From Dryococelus australis (lineage: Eukaryota; Arthropoda; Insecta; Phasmatodea; Phasmatidae), in contig CM057000.1 in the NCBI GenBank assembly GCA_029891345.1, positions 138,430,663 through 138,494,662 on the forward strand: 64,000 nt of DNA, given 5' to 3'. The translations under genes were made by a program, and so were the position numbers. The notes under the pieces are model-generated. The model was given only the letters and a program-made list of their open reading frames with translations, was not told the DNA's origin and made no database searches. Below, piece by piece: positions 1 to 11,533 of this stretch (the first letter of the stretch is position 1; the number at the start of each line of letters is the position of its first letter).

Positions 1-670
1 TAAATTTTACGTCTTTCCAAAGTAATATGCTTCCCTGGATTGCTTAGAACATTTTAAAATAATTAATGTATAGAATATTTTCCTCAACACATATCGATAA
101 GTGCCAGTAGAGCCTACTTCAAACATCAATATTGTTTTTAATTGAGTTATTCCAGCGTACTTAGATAGAGACATTTGAGACAGCACTAGAAGTTTAGTAC
201 TTAGGAATGAATTACTCTATTGTACCTCACTGCAGACTTGCACCTCCAGATGCCAAACATTTCCATGGGTTTTACAGCTATTGTATTCATGGTTCTTATT
301 TTACGGAAATTTTTACAGCAAGATTAGCCTTATAACTTCTCGAAAACCAGTAAGAATACAAAAAAAAATACCTTTGAAATAATTGGAAATTTTCTTTTAT
401 TTGAAAAGGTACTTCTGACTATGCTAAATTAACTTCTTAGATTTTTTTATGACCGACAAAATAGGCAAGACGTTGGTACGAGAGAAGATTATGCTTTTTA
501 ATTTATGACGCTACTTTGTCGTTGTGGCATACTAGAATATTATTAATTTTCAGTTCCAACTTTGATTATTGTAGGAAGTATATAATATTTGGTCTCCTAA
601 AATTGTTGAAATTTTCTTGTCCAAGGCAATTTTTTTGTAAATTTAGAATATAGAGTCAGTAACACGATAG

Positions 671-673
<3 letters not shown>
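1..673. other. AT-rich non-coding stretch
   Basis: No ORF of note, RNA gene or recognised repeat is visible in this stretch. It ends at the (TA)n microsatellite. Confidence 0.5.

Positions 674-739
<66 letters not shown>
674..739. repeat. (TA)n microsatellite
   Basis: An uninterrupted run of alternating TA of about 66 bp is seen directly. Such tracts in this window also generate spurious Tyr-Ile ORFs on both strands. Confidence 0.97.
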
Positions 740-740
<1 letters not shown>

Positions 741-2278
741 CTCTGGGAATAAGGACTCGCGTTTATTCTGGGATATAAATTCGCAGTTATTTTAAAGCGT
801 TTATCATAAGTGACAGCGCGTGCAATAATTGAGACTGTAGATTACATAATTTCTGCAAATAAAATTTCGATTCTCATTCCAACTACAGCCAGTCACAATT
901 TAATATCGTGCAGAAGAAAGGCGCGAAATCACATTCACACGGGGTCAAGTGAATAAAATTAATCGTCCAGATTTCCTCATGGCAGGTGTGAAAGAGAGGC
1001 GTCAAAGGAAAATAAAAAGAGACATTTTTTGCACTGAATAATATTTGTGGCGTTGGAGAAACAAAGGGTTATGAGTGACAGTCGGTGTAGACAACTCTTT
1101 GACTATAAAGATTTCAAGAGAGAAAAAAAAAACTGTGAAAATCTAGTGTCAAATCGTAATTCGCCGTGCTTTCCGAAACCCAATCATGCTGATTCCCAGC
1201 CACTAATCCAATAAAACGTGATTCCGACTGATGCAAGGTACTTTCAGATCTGCAAACCCAACGTGTGACGGAAACGTTTCAGGCCAACGTGTCATTAAAA
1301 TCTTTGTTTTTGGTATAAATCACATACAGTTAAACCTGCGTATGGAAGTACAGAACGCAAAAGAAATATGAAACAAAGTTAATTAATTGTTTGAGTAAGA
1401 AACCATTCACAGAAGACTGCTTGTTCCACATGAACTTTATGGACGAAAGTTACATTTGCAGGAAAGCATTTCCATTTCCTTTTTACACATAGACCACTGT
1501 ATTATGTTTCATAGAATTACACATAGCAAGTTGTGGAATATAGAAACGGATATTTGTTTAATCTCTTTATTAGTAAACAATTTTTTTATTTTATGAAAAG
1601 CATAAGGTATGACGTATTCCTAAATATTTAGTGTTTATTTTCCACCACATTCAGAAATTTCAATTCGTACCTTGTGTTCTGACCAAAATCTTGCGTATCT
1701 CAGTCTCACTGATAAATACGCTTATAATTGTTCAGTTTAACGTGAAACAGCTCTCTATGTAATGGCAGATTTTCTTTGCATACAGATCATTCATCCTGTC
1801 AAGAAGATTTTTGCGCTTACAGGAGAGATATTGTTATAGGTTTGATTATGTCTATGGCGTGCTCTCATAGTTATAAGATGTTAATGGGATATCTTAGGAA
1901 CTGCATTAAATGATCCTGTGAACGGGATATGTGTAAGGGACATTCATTTAATAGCAAGAGCACACAAGGTGCGAAATAACGAAGCGATATAGACGAAAAA
2001 ATCTTTGGCTAAAGCCTTTATAGATATTACATATATCTCGCCACTTATTACAAAATAATACATAATGGCCCGTAGTGCCAGAAGAAAGGCAAATAAAGTT
2101 TCTGAAGCCGAAAGCCCGAGTTACATGTTTAAGTTCAGTTTATTGACCGTCCAGGCGACAGGTTGATAGCTGTTTGCCTTTAGAGCAATTGCTACGCTGA
2201 ATACAAGGCAAATTTCCTGTTTACAATAAAGCTAAGAAAGTTTTCCCTCCTCACAAAATCATATTTCCGTTTCGTTGT
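740..2278. other. AT-rich non-coding stretch
   Basis: I see no supportable gene or recognised repeat. The sequence is AT-rich and looks unique within this window, so it may be intergenic or intronic. Confidence 0.4.
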
Positions 2279-2279
2279 T

Positions 2280-2530
2280 GGGGCCACTGTGGCTGAGCGG
2301 TTAGACTGCTTGCCTCCCACCAGGACGAACCGGGTAAAATCCCCGGCTGTGTCACTCCGGGGTTTTCGCAAGAGGGAATCGTGACGAACGATACAGCTGG
2401 TCACCATATTTTCTCTGGGATCTCCCGTTTCCCCAACCCTTTCATTTCGGAGCTGCTCCATACTCACCTTAATCACCCTCATCGGCTCTCAAGACCCCGC
2501 TGATAAGAGCCTCCCAAATCTCTTCACTCA
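2280..2530 (+). mobile_element. tRNA-derived SINE, copy 1
   Basis: The head resembles a tRNA (GGCCACTGTGGCTGAGCGG, a box-A-like motif). The body follows with TCACTCCGGGGTTTTCGC, GATCTCCCGTTTCC, GCTGCTCCATACTCACC and CATCGGCTCTCAAGACC. The same body recurs, mostly inverted, at 5.0, 5.2, 22.9, 36.7, 41.6 and 42.3 kb, which defines a dispersed family. A 96-codon minus-strand ORF at 2192-2482 is simply the SINE antisense (GDPREN...IVRHDS) and is not a host gene. The SINE is Pol III-type by its tRNA-like head and would move by LINE-supplied reverse transcription; that is family knowledge, not seen here. Confidence 0.85.
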
Positions 2531-2552
2531 CTCACATCCACTTTCCTTTGAC

Positions 2553-2660
2553 GTTACCAACTTTATTGGGCGCATGCAAGTTTTTTGTGCCCCTCAAAAT
2601 GTACATCAATGTAGGGGCGGTGACATTTTTCAAAGGTTGATTTCAAAAGTGCTCAAAGAA
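2553..2660 (-). mobile_element. MITE-A terminal fragment
   Basis: This matches only one end of the MITE-A family: GTTACCAACTTTATTGGGCGCATG, then GGTTGATTTCAAAAGTGCTCA. The terminal CCGTGAACAGCC is lost, so the fragment is truncated. It lies directly after SINE copy 1. Confidence 0.65.
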
Positions 2661-2698
2661 ACGTGAAAATTCGAAACACACTCGTCCCTACGGGAATA

Positions 2699-3145
2699 TA
2701 GGTTGTTCACGGTAAAATGAGCACTTTTGAAAGCCCTTCTTAAGATCTACTTGTATACACGTTGTGTTCTTCTTCCTTATGAAAAATTAACATTGCCATG
2801 GGCCTCATCACTTTATTCATGCATCGGTCAAGTGAAACAGTGAAATTATTAGAAAAGGAAATATTGTACAACTCTGCTCATTTTTACACTTAGATGCATA
2901 AAAAATTACATAAAGCGACGGGAATAAGTTACGTTATCACAAATGGTTATCTAACACTTTTCGTTCGACGTTAATACCTGGAACTACTCCACCCCCCCCC
3001 CCCCCAGCCCCACCCACCCGTTAACAACTTTACTGGACACATGTCACTCATTGCGACCGTTAAAATATATGCAGCAGGCAGGGGGCAGTGACTTTTTTCT
3101 AAGGTTGATTCTAAAGGTAGCTCACTTTATCGTGAGCAGCCTTTA
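2699..3145 (-). mobile_element. MITE-A, full length
   Basis: The left end TAGGTTGTTCACGGTAAA and the right end TTTATCGTGAGCAGCCTT are inverted copies of the family TIR (TAGGCTGTTCACGGTAAA), with TA on both sides. It is non-coding and about 450 bp. Internal landmarks are GCCATGGGCCTCAT, CAACTTTACTGGACACATG and AGGTTGATT. A C-tract of about 14 bp sits inside. It is non-autonomous. TA flanks suggest a Tc1/mariner-like mobiliser, which is an inference. Confidence 0.85.
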
Positions 3146-3159
3146 ACAGCTTTTATTTT

Positions 3160-3630
3160 CAAATCCAGTGCACGAGCCTGTCTCTGCGCATGCTCAACGC
3201 GGCGTTCTGTTTAGTCGGGTAGAGCGCTGCCGCCGAAACCTCCCTGATGGAACACGGCGACACGGGCGAAAAGCGAACGCAGCCCCCCCCCCCCCCCCCT
3301 TCCCTTTCCATCCATCTTCACCTGCCCAAGTGTTGATGCAGCGTGTGATACACAGTTCGCCGCCTCTCCTGTTTCAACCCTTCTCTCCCAAATACCAAAG
3401 CACCAACCCCCCCCCCCCCCCCCCCCCGCCCGACTCCCACCAATCCGGTGGACATGGACGGGAAATTCCCCCGGACATGTCAGGGGTCCTCGAGCGAGGA
3501 GCCGGGGTACTGACAAAGCTCTATTATTGGCTCTCACGGCTTGACCCCGTGCAGAAAATACCCACCGTCCGCTTCATCCTCCCCTTCCCCCCCCCCCCCT
3601 CCCCTCCATCGCCGTACAACAAATTAAAAA
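3160..3630. other. GC-rich island with poly-C tracts
   Basis: This is locally GC-rich in an AT-rich window, with C runs near 3282-3298, 3409-3427 and 3588-3598. The Pro-rich plus-strand ORF (155 codons) and the Gly-rich minus-strand ORF (108 codons) across it are products of the C tracts. I see no domain or splice structure. It could be a regulatory island, but there is no gene beside it. Confidence 0.5.
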
Positions 3631-3639
3631 ATTAGCACA

Positions 3640-4890
3640 TCGTCCGTTAAGAGGGCACTGTACATAAATTAATGCTATTGAGGTTTATCGTATTTTGCAA
3701 ATTTCACGAAAGCCGTTAGAGAATACAAAGAAAAGGCAACCATACAGAATTGTTTTTGCTAACTACGAGAGCAAATATTTTACCTGAGTGACGTTATTCT
3801 GCCGAGATATTTCTGACGCCGTCAATTTTTGTGTGTTTTCGTGGCGTAATACATTATGCGAAATTGATACAGCAATACTGCAAAATACTTGGTCGTTAAG
3901 GTGGCAAAACTTATCTAGGATTGCCATTTTTACTTTTTTCTATGTTGACTTTCAAGAACCAATAAATTATCAATTTAGTATTTGGTGTTAATTTTGGTCC
4001 CACGGCCGCATAATCTCTTTCCCTTATTAGCACGTGGCAGGCGCGGGAAGATCGTGTTACCGGATCACCGCCATTTAAAGACTGTTCGCGGTAAACCGAC
4101 CACTTTTTAAAACCCTTTTTAAAATCAGTTTAAATATAACTCTCGCATACGTTTCTAGTAGAATTACCAGCACGTTAAACTTGAGATTTATGTGTAAACT
4201 AATTCCAGAAAGTTACACGAGCACAATTTTTCTATTTCAGCTAAGGTGTTTTTTGAAGATTTAAAAAAGTCACAAATAAATTTCGTTAAAGTATGTTTTT
4301 ATCGGCGAACTTGAAACAACAAAAGCTGTAAATTGTAGTTAGTGAACATTCTTATAAACGTATCGTAGTTTACAAATAAAAACTACATTTTTTATTACAA
4401 TATTTGGGTTGCAATTAAAATGTATCATTTATATACATCAAATTACTAATTACTACCAGACATGTCTTCGCTTTAAAACAGAAAAAAAGTAAAAATTTAA
4501 TACTTAACTTTTCCTTATTGATTTGCTGTGCAGACAGCGCTGTTGTTCTTCTTGAAAATCACAGTAAAATTTATTAAAATAATTAATAGTAATAAGTGGT
4601 TTCTGGCCTATAAAAATTCACAACATGAAGGCGTCCGTTTCCAGTCAAATGGTAAAATTTCATCCTGCTATTTTTTTTAAATAAAATGTCAAACTTTAAT
4701 CTTAAACTGCACAGATCTAACTCTTCCAATTGCTTTTAAAAAGTTTATTTTCTTGGTGTATCCTTTTGACATATTTAACGTAATATTGTTATTACTAGAG
4801 AAGTAATAAAACACAATATTTTTCCGTAACTGGGAAATTGTGTAGAGAATTCGAAGTTTTAAGTTACACACACAGAGTGAAAGAAAGACT
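3640..4890. other. AT-rich stretch, possible MITE-A2 end at 4077
   Basis: No gene is seen. At 4077-4130, GACTGTTCGCGGTAAACC followed by CACTTTTTAAAACCC resembles one end of the short MITE-A2 group, but no matching opposite end is visible. The rest is unassigned AT-rich sequence. Confidence 0.35.
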
Positions 4891-5007
4891 TGGCCTTCTT
4901 GTTTCGAGTGGGTCCTGAACAAACCAGGGTACGCGCTCGGTGCTCTGAGAATTTCCAGGCATGCCGATAATCATCCTCCAGTTCCTGTTTCCTTTTCGAA
5001 GTGAGCA

Positions 5008-5217
5008 AGAATACCTTTCTGGGCGGCGCTCAACACCGAGGTCTTGAGAGCCGATGACGGTGAAGCGAGGTGAGTATGAAGCTCCGTCGGAACGAAGGGG
5101 CAGGAAACGGGAGATCCCGGGGAAAACCCGCCACCAGCGGTCCGGTACGATTCCCCACATGCGAAAATTGGGGGCAACCCCCCGCCGGAAATCGGACCCG
5201 ATTCGCCTAAGTTGAGA
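5008..5217 (-). mobile_element. tRNA-derived SINE, copy 2
   Basis: Reverse-orientation SINE body: GAGGTCTTGAGAGCCGATG, then GGAAACGGGAGATCCC and GAAAACCCGCCACCAGCGG. It runs into a tRNA-like head at GGACCCGATTCGCC. It abuts a second reverse copy, forming a head-to-tail pair. Several overlapping short ORFs here are SINE translations, not genes. Confidence 0.8.
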
Positions 5218-5446
5218 GCTGAGTGGGGAGATTTGAGCAGCGTTTAACAACGAGGTCTTGAGAGCCGATGTGGGTGAAATGAGGTGAGAATGGAGCAGCG
5301 CCGGAATGCAATGGGGGGGGGGGGAGATCCGGGAGATCCCCGAGAAAACTCGCCGGCCAGTGGCATCGTACGGAACGATTCCCACTTATGAAAATCCGGA
5401 AGTAACCAGGTCGGGGATTGAGCACAGGTCACCGCGGTGGAAATCA
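5218..5446 (-). mobile_element. tRNA-derived SINE, copy 3
   Basis: This is a second reverse SINE directly adjoining copy 2, with the same landmarks (GAGGTCTTGAGAGCCGATG, GAGCAGCGCCGGAATG, GAGATCCCCGAGAAAACTCG). It contains a G-tract at about 5317-5329. The tRNA-like head is eroded beyond 5430. Confidence 0.8.
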
Positions 5447-5756
5447 AATGCTACATCTCGACACCTAGCACTCTTGGAGGGTCTTGCACAGAATTGCGAG
5501 TCAGTAAATAAAGCTCGACGAATGTGTTGCGCTCTTTTCTGATGCTGGCAAAACACTTCTCTAAGTAGGCGAGGAACCACACTTAAACAAGAAAATATTG
5601 ATATAACTATTGATCCTCAACATAGGTGCAGTTAATATTTAAATAAATTTCTTAAAAGCTGAGTTGCTAGGAAGGCCTTGACTTCACTTTGAAAGAAACA
5701 TCTTCAGAAATGAAACCAGAAACTTTTGCAACAGTAGTGAGACGATTACAAATACA

Positions 5757-5836
5757 CACATTCCTTACCCGGGATTTGAACACAAAACCTTGTACTATAA
5801 GCCAGCATGCAATACACTGCATTACGGAAGTATGAT
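5757..5836 (-). other. degenerate tRNA-like sequence
   Basis: Read on the minus strand, it has a box-B-like TTCAAATCCCGGG and upstream TGCATGCTGGCTTATAGTAC. It is closely similar to 17657-17737. It cannot form a good acceptor stem by eye, so a functional tRNA gene is unlikely. Probably a tRNA-derived repeat core. Confidence 0.45.
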
Positions 5837-5889
5837 TACGAGATAATCAGTCTAATATTTCGAATGTCAGGGTTTACTAACCTAAAATA

Positions 5890-7460
5890 TTTATAAGGCC
5901 TTTATTTTGAAAATAAGTGACTGAGCCACATAAAACATGTAAGTTTACATGGCCCACTGTAGCGCTACATGTGTGAATAAATTGATGGAAATCGGTCGTT
6001 TGGTCCCTGTGATATGAAATAAAAAACCTTATGTTATCTGATGCTATCTTACAGAATTGTCAGAAAAAGATGGTTTGTGTATGATACTCTAATATGTACT
6101 GTCTACGTATTAATTTTGGTTTGAATTTGGTTAAATTGTTTAGTATATGTGTCAAATTTACCTAAATGATTAATGAAGCTGCAATTTACAACATCGTTGT
6201 CTGGCCCATTTCAGTTATGAAAATTTGCATGGTATTCTGCAGCATTTATGGTGTGCACAATTTGGTACAAATTTATTTGAAATGTTCCAATGTAACATTT
6301 CGTGGGAATTGGTTGATTGATCCTCGAGACATGGCATAAAACCTCCATAACTTCCATGTGGCGATCGTCATAAATGGAGGACAAAGAAGTAATGTAGAAG
6401 TAATTTCTCTGATTGTATACAGCCAATACATACAGTTCAGTTAAAATTCATTACGTAGTTTTGTAGATATCGCCCACAAAACTTAAGATGATTTTACAGC
6501 CGCAATTCTGAAGAAAAAAAAGTGTGTCCGTTTAAAAAATACACTTAATTATTAAGGCCTATCACACTACAATATTTTCGTCAAATTTTGTAAGAATGGG
6601 TGGATTGTTTCCCGAGATACCAGAAAAAAATCTTTACTTTTCTTAGGAAGGGCTATGTTACAAAATGGCACAGATATGATGCTTTGTATAGACAAATTTG
6701 ATGATAGCAACATGCACTACCAGAATACAACATTAAGTTGGAATTGGTTTCCTTAATAAAATATACTGAGCTAAAATATTTATATAGCCACCATTTAAAA
6801 AATATTTGCCTGAAACATAACAGTTTACACCGCACCCTGCAGTACTAATTGTCTGCTAAATTAGGTAGGAATCGGTTGATTATTTATAGAGTTATGGCAT
6901 AATAAATTTATTTATTCGTATTGCACTATCTTACAAAAGACCAACAAAAGTTGTCATTTGTTGGTTATGAGATGCTTGTGATAGATACTTTCAATATACG
7001 AAATTTGGCCGAAATTGATTAAATAGTATGGCAGATATACAAAATAAACTTAAATTATTTGTATGGCCACCATTTTGAAAATAAGTAACTAGTCAGGTTT
7101 AATCACTTTATCTTACATGGCTTACTATAGTATTACTTACTTGTCAAAATGGTTAAGAATTGGTTGATTAGTTTTCGATATATAATGTAAAATATTTATT
7201 TTTATATTGGTGCTAGTTTCCAAAATGGTGGACCAACATCAATATCCATCTCAAAATTTAATGCTTACACAAATTTCTGCTAGCATACAAAAGTTGGTTA
7301 AAATAGTTAGAATGGTTTCCGAGATATGACACCCGAAATTTTAAAATGGCCGCCATTTTAAAAGTGAGTATCCAACGTGGTCAAAAACTATAAAAGTCAG
7401 GTGTTCTTGCTAAGTATTATTTGTGGACGAAGTTTGACGAAATTCGATTGAAGCGTCCAA
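5890..7460 (+). repeat. Degenerate ~280-bp repeat family
   Basis: A motif of the form GCCRCCATTTTRAAAATRAGT recurs at about 5898, 6785, 7063 and 7345. Between occurrences are repeated phrases such as GGAATYGGTTGATT followed by GAGAYATGGCA. This gives diverged direct repeats of roughly 280 bp. It is non-coding. Related sequence in inverse orientation lies at 9535-10030. Confidence 0.6.
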
Positions 7461-7930
7461 AAATTGAAAGGGGATGCACCCATATGCAGAGACACACTTA
7501 CACAGTCTCACAGACAGGAAGGTGATCTCATAAGCCTTTCTTTCCTTCGAAAATTAGGCTAAAAATGGAGCGTTGAGTTAAAAACCTATAGTGTGATCCC
7601 ATGTTCTTCTGGCAGCTGATTACAACATTCTAATGACAAAAATAGGAATAGTGATAGCTTTTTACAGTATGAGACGGACCCCAGTAAAATTAAAGATGGC
7701 TGCTTAGAAGACGTAATATCTCCCAAACCTAAATTTTTAGCCCCCTTTTGGAAGGAAAGAAAGAAAGTTTTATGAGATCAATTATCTGTCTGTGTGTATG
7801 TGTGTTTGTTGTAGGTGTGTGTCTGTGTGTATGTCTATGCATGCGTCTGTCCCCCCTTTCAATTTTTCGAACACTTGAACAGGAATTCACCAAACTCGGT
7901 ACACATATATAGTACTATAGTATATTTCAT
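7385..7930. repeat. Inverted repeat, ~190-bp arms
   Basis: The left arm (about 7425-7560: CGAAATTCGATTGAAGCG, AAAAATTGAAAGGGG, GATCTCATAAGCCTTTCTTTC) is mirrored at about 7735-7905 (GAAAGAAAGTTTTATGAGATC, CCCCCTTTCAATTTTT, GAACAGGAATTCACC). A spacer of about 170 bp separates the arms. It forms the end of the ~280-bp repeat block and looks like the terminal structure of a foldback element. Confidence 0.65.
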
Positions 7931-8383
7931 ATAAGTAGGGTACAATCTGACAATGTGACCAGCCTACACTATGTGAACAGTAAATGCTCTCGTTCGTAAA
8001 GTATTGTATCAGCTGATGAATTGCTGTTGTATACGCGTTGTTAAGTTGACGATCTTGATGACGGCTTTGTAAGAAAATAATACTTAGAACTAAAAGCTTT
8101 AATTTAAAATGTTAATTATACTTACAACATTTATGGTTTAAATTATGTTTTTTTTAAAGCAATATTAAATTTTCTTGGCTATTAGTGGCTGGACTTTAAA
8201 AACGTGTTTAGCAATTATGACAGAATATGTCGACACTTACGAACAGTAAACGTTTCCAGCCAATGGCTAGCCGTGTTTATATTTCCAGTTTCCAGCCCGG
8301 TGAAGGCAGCTGTGCGTGTGCTTTTTTTCTCATCGTGTTTATTATACGAATATCTTGTTGGTGGTGTCAAAATATTAAACCGC

Positions 8384-8388
<5 letters not shown>

Positions 8389-8471
<83 letters not shown>

Positions 8472-8497
8472 TTTTTTTTTTTTTTTTTTTTTTTTTT
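8389..8497. repeat. (TA)n followed by poly-T
   Basis: About 79 bp of TA dinucleotides run directly into about 28 T residues. The overlapping ORFs on both strands encode Tyr-Ile runs and are artefacts. Confidence 0.97.
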
Positions 8498-9534
8498 CAA
8501 ACATTGTTTGTTGAAGGGTACCGTTCTAGTGCGTTTTCTTGAGTGAGATGTAATATCAATCGGCACGTGTTTACCGCTTCGTAAAAATGCTCGTTCCGCC
8601 ATTTTCCTTACCGCCGAGCCGCCCACAATGAAATGGCAGGAATATAACGCACGTATCAAGTTTAAGTTTGTTGGTTTCAGGAAACGTGCGCAGTGTTGAT
8701 TTTACCGAATGATTCCGTAAATGAATTATTTGATGCTAGTGACGAACAAACGTGATTTTAGTGAAGCAAACTCGCAAGGATTGCCATAGAAAAACACGCG
8801 TTCAAGAGGTTGCGAATTTTACAAACAGTAAATTTGCGTGTTTTGTAAATGTCTTTGTAAACCATTGATATAATTATTGAAATTCACGTGGCCTGAAAAA
8901 GCCGCACTTTCCACACACATTTGTAGTGAGTGAATAATATTTGTTTATTTGTCTATATCGTAAATTCAATGAGTGTAAGGTTAACTTCGGTTAAAGTGTG
9001 TGTGTGTGTGTTTGTTTGTACATTGCTGCATATGTACGAATACAAACAGAGAAGTATGTACCGCGTTTTGTTTTTTCATTAAAGTTAAAAATTTTCGAAG
9101 TTAAATAATTTAATTAATATTTCCATGCGAGAAAATTTTTTCGCTGTTCCGACAAAAAAAAATGCAACTCAAAATGCCACACACTCGTAGGAACACAAAA
9201 ATAATGCCGTCTCGTGTAAGACGAAACAAAATAAACAGAACCCCAACAAATTTAACTCGGTAATTACAAAAATATAACAGGTAGGAATGCCAACCTAGCT
9301 GTAATATCCTACATTAATTGCTGGACGGAAGTTAGCAAACGTCAGTCTTTCAGTGCCTGTCACGACAGAAAGCACGAGGAAAGAGGGGAATGGAAGTGTG
9401 CATTAAACTCAAACATTTGTTTACAAACGTCCTTTCCTTCAGTGACAAAACAGCTGTGGTGGAAGGATACATTGTGACCGTGTTACTTTTATAGAACTGT
9501 CAAAATTTACCTCACTTACATGAAATAGACTGTC
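8498..9534. other. Non-coding stretch
   Basis: No supportable gene is visible. It holds a short (TG)n run near 8995-9012 and otherwise unassigned AT-rich sequence. Confidence 0.4.
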
Positions 9535-10030
9535 ACCAAGAACACCTGACTCTTATAGTTTCTGACTACGCCGGGCATTTACTTTCATAATGGCGGTGGT
9601 CATTTTAGAATTTAGGGCGATATCTCATCTCGGAAACCGGTCAACCGATTTCAACCAAATATTGCACGCTTACAGTGCAAGATGTAAGAATTAAATTTAG
9701 AGCTGAATCTTGTAAGTGTACCATTTTGTATGATAGCGTAACATGAAAAATCAAACTTTTATTTTACATCTCGAAAATTACTCAAAAATTTTTTCGCCAA
9801 ATTTGGTACGTCAGAAATACTATGATAGGCCAGGTAAATATAAATATTTAACGTCATCGAGTACTTATTTTCGAAATGGCAGCCATACAAATGTTTAGGT
9901 TTGTTTGGTCTAACTACAATAGTACCAATTTACCAACTCAACCAAATTTTGTATGCTGAATATATCTATTACAATTATTAAATAAATAAAACAATAACAT
10001 TGTTCCGCCATTTTGTAAAAAAGCGCTACA
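9535..10030 (-). repeat. Inverted copy of the ~280-bp repeat family
   Basis: Reverse-orientation match to the 5.9-7.4 kb block. AAGAACACCTGACTCTTATAG mirrors the CTATAAAAGTCAGGTGTTCTT at 7389-7410. AAAGTAAATGCC-type and ATGGCGG-type phrases repeat at intervals of about 280 bp. With the block upstream it forms a large imperfect inverted pair around 8-9.5 kb. Confidence 0.6.
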
Positions 10031-10786
10031 TGAATAAATATAGTAAATAAAGACAGCATCACTACTCAGTGTGTCTCATTTGCATTGCAGGTTCCGTGCA
10101 CTCGCTTCCAGTTCCGCAAAAGTCAAACTGCACATAGTCACATTAAAATTATTTTTTATTTTAATCTAGACAAAGAGTAAATAGTCCGTGACTTGTATCA
10201 CTAATAATTAAAGATGTTACGTCGGAATTTTCCTAAGCAGTGGATATCTGTGGATTTTATCTTCCCAGATTCCCGTATTGCTAGATGAAAAACTGTGCCA
10301 CATTTTTTTTTTTTTGGAACTACGCAAGATAAGGCAGGAACGCGAAATGAAAATTTTAATTTTAATTAAAAATCTCTGTGCTTAGCAGTGCACATTCCAT
10401 GCCGTACGGAGCTAAACAACTTACTTGTAAGTTTTCTGAAGAAAGTTTGCTAAACAAAATTTGCCGTCGGTTTGTGTTCTTTGTTCCCGTTTCCACTTAT
10501 TCGCATTGATAAGATCACAAATGGTTTTAAGTGTCCTACTCCCTAATTCACTCCCCCCCTCCCCTCCCCTAGAGTAAAAATAAAGTGTACTCGGTGGCAA
10601 GAGATTGCTACACGGAAAGAAATTCTCTGGGGGAAATATCGTAAATTGATGACCTAAGTTGTTGCTTAATAGCTCATTACTCCAATGTTTCCTCTCAAAT
10701 ACGCTGTTAAACCAGAGCCAGGGGTGAACAAAGTTTCACGACGTACTTTAAGGTCTGTTCCACTTCCTTAATGAAATCCTGGCGTC

Positions 10787-10815
10787 TATATAACTGGAAG
10801 AATTGACTCTTAGCA
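10787..10815 (+). promoter_or_regulatory. Candidate TATA box and initiator
   Basis: TATATAA at 10787-10793 is followed 28 bp later by CAGT, whose A is at 10815. This matches the usual arthropod TATA-to-initiator spacing. It lies 57 bp upstream of the ATG of the small secreted-type ORF. Supportive but weak alone, since TATATAA is common in AT-rich DNA. Confidence 0.35.
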
Positions 10816-10871
10816 GTGAACTGAACGACGTTAGAGTACGGTTATACTCCAGTATATTCGAGAACTTTAAG

Positions 10872-11036
10872 ATGGCCAGGACTATTACAGTAACTTTACT
10901 ATCTGTAATTTCATACAGCTTTCCCTTAACTACATTTACTAGTGCTCCATTTCCTAATAAACATGAGCAAGCGTGTCATCTAAGATGTTCAGAGTCAAGC
11001 TCTGCTAATACCTATGTTTGTGCTGCAGTAATGTGA
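10872..11036 (+). CDS. Candidate small secreted Cys-containing peptide or first exon
   Basis: The ORF from ATG 10872 encodes 54 residues. It begins MARTITVTLLSVISYSF, a hydrophobic signal-peptide-like start, with a plausible cleavage after TSA near residue 28. Then follows a short polar segment with three cysteines (CHLRC and YVCAA). The ATG context AAGATGG is favourable (A at -3, G at +4). A TATA/initiator pair lies upstream at the right spacing. The longer in-frame start at 10803 is less likely because it precedes or overlaps the predicted initiator. The Cys pattern recalls the first half of a Kazal-type inhibitor domain, which would need a downstream exon; GCA|GTAATG at 11025-11033 could be a weak splice donor. 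I found no second exon. It may be a genuine gene for a secreted peptide or a chance ORF; the function is unknown. Confidence 0.35.
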   Translation: MARTITVTLLSVISYSFPLTTFTSAPFPNKHEQACHLRCSESSSANTYVCAAVM

Positions 11037-11533
11037 TAATACTTTCATTATTCGTGCTGCATGATGCAGCATAATGGCAAGTCATGTTAATGCTTAAATT
11101 AGGACAAAAATAATTTTAACATACAATCTATCAACTCTTCAAGATTCACATCATTTCCTTATCGCATATGATTATAAATATGTAAATGATTGCAATGATT
11201 TTGTATGTGTCATGTTTATGCTGTGAATGCCAGAATATGTCTCTCTAAATTATGGATGTAATAAGTTCATGACGTGTACTGGAAGGTATCTTTGTTAGTC
11301 GTACAGTCGCATACACTTAAAAATTGCTTCCTTTGGATCATAGAATAGCTCGCCGAAATCTCGCAAGATTTGATAAAAAAATTTCCCTCTCTCAATTAAG
11401 AATTTTGCCTGACGCTGTTCATAAATTCAATATCATCAGTCACTGTTCATTGGTTGCATTTCTTATCTATTTATTTTTTATGTTATCGTAGATTTTTTTG
11501 GTTGTGATTACGAACAGTATATAGGCTAAGATA
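11037..11533. other. Non-coding stretch
   Basis: AT-rich sequence with no recognised element. If the ORF just upstream is a first exon, this would be the start of its intron. Confidence 0.35.

Noticed and set aside
3168-3635. Proline-rich 155-codon ORF
   Set aside because: Prolines come from C homopolymers; no domain, and opposite-strand Gly-rich frame is equally open.
8227-8659. ORFs with long Tyr-Ile runs (also near 30.8 kb)
   Set aside because: Created by (TA)n and poly-T tracts.
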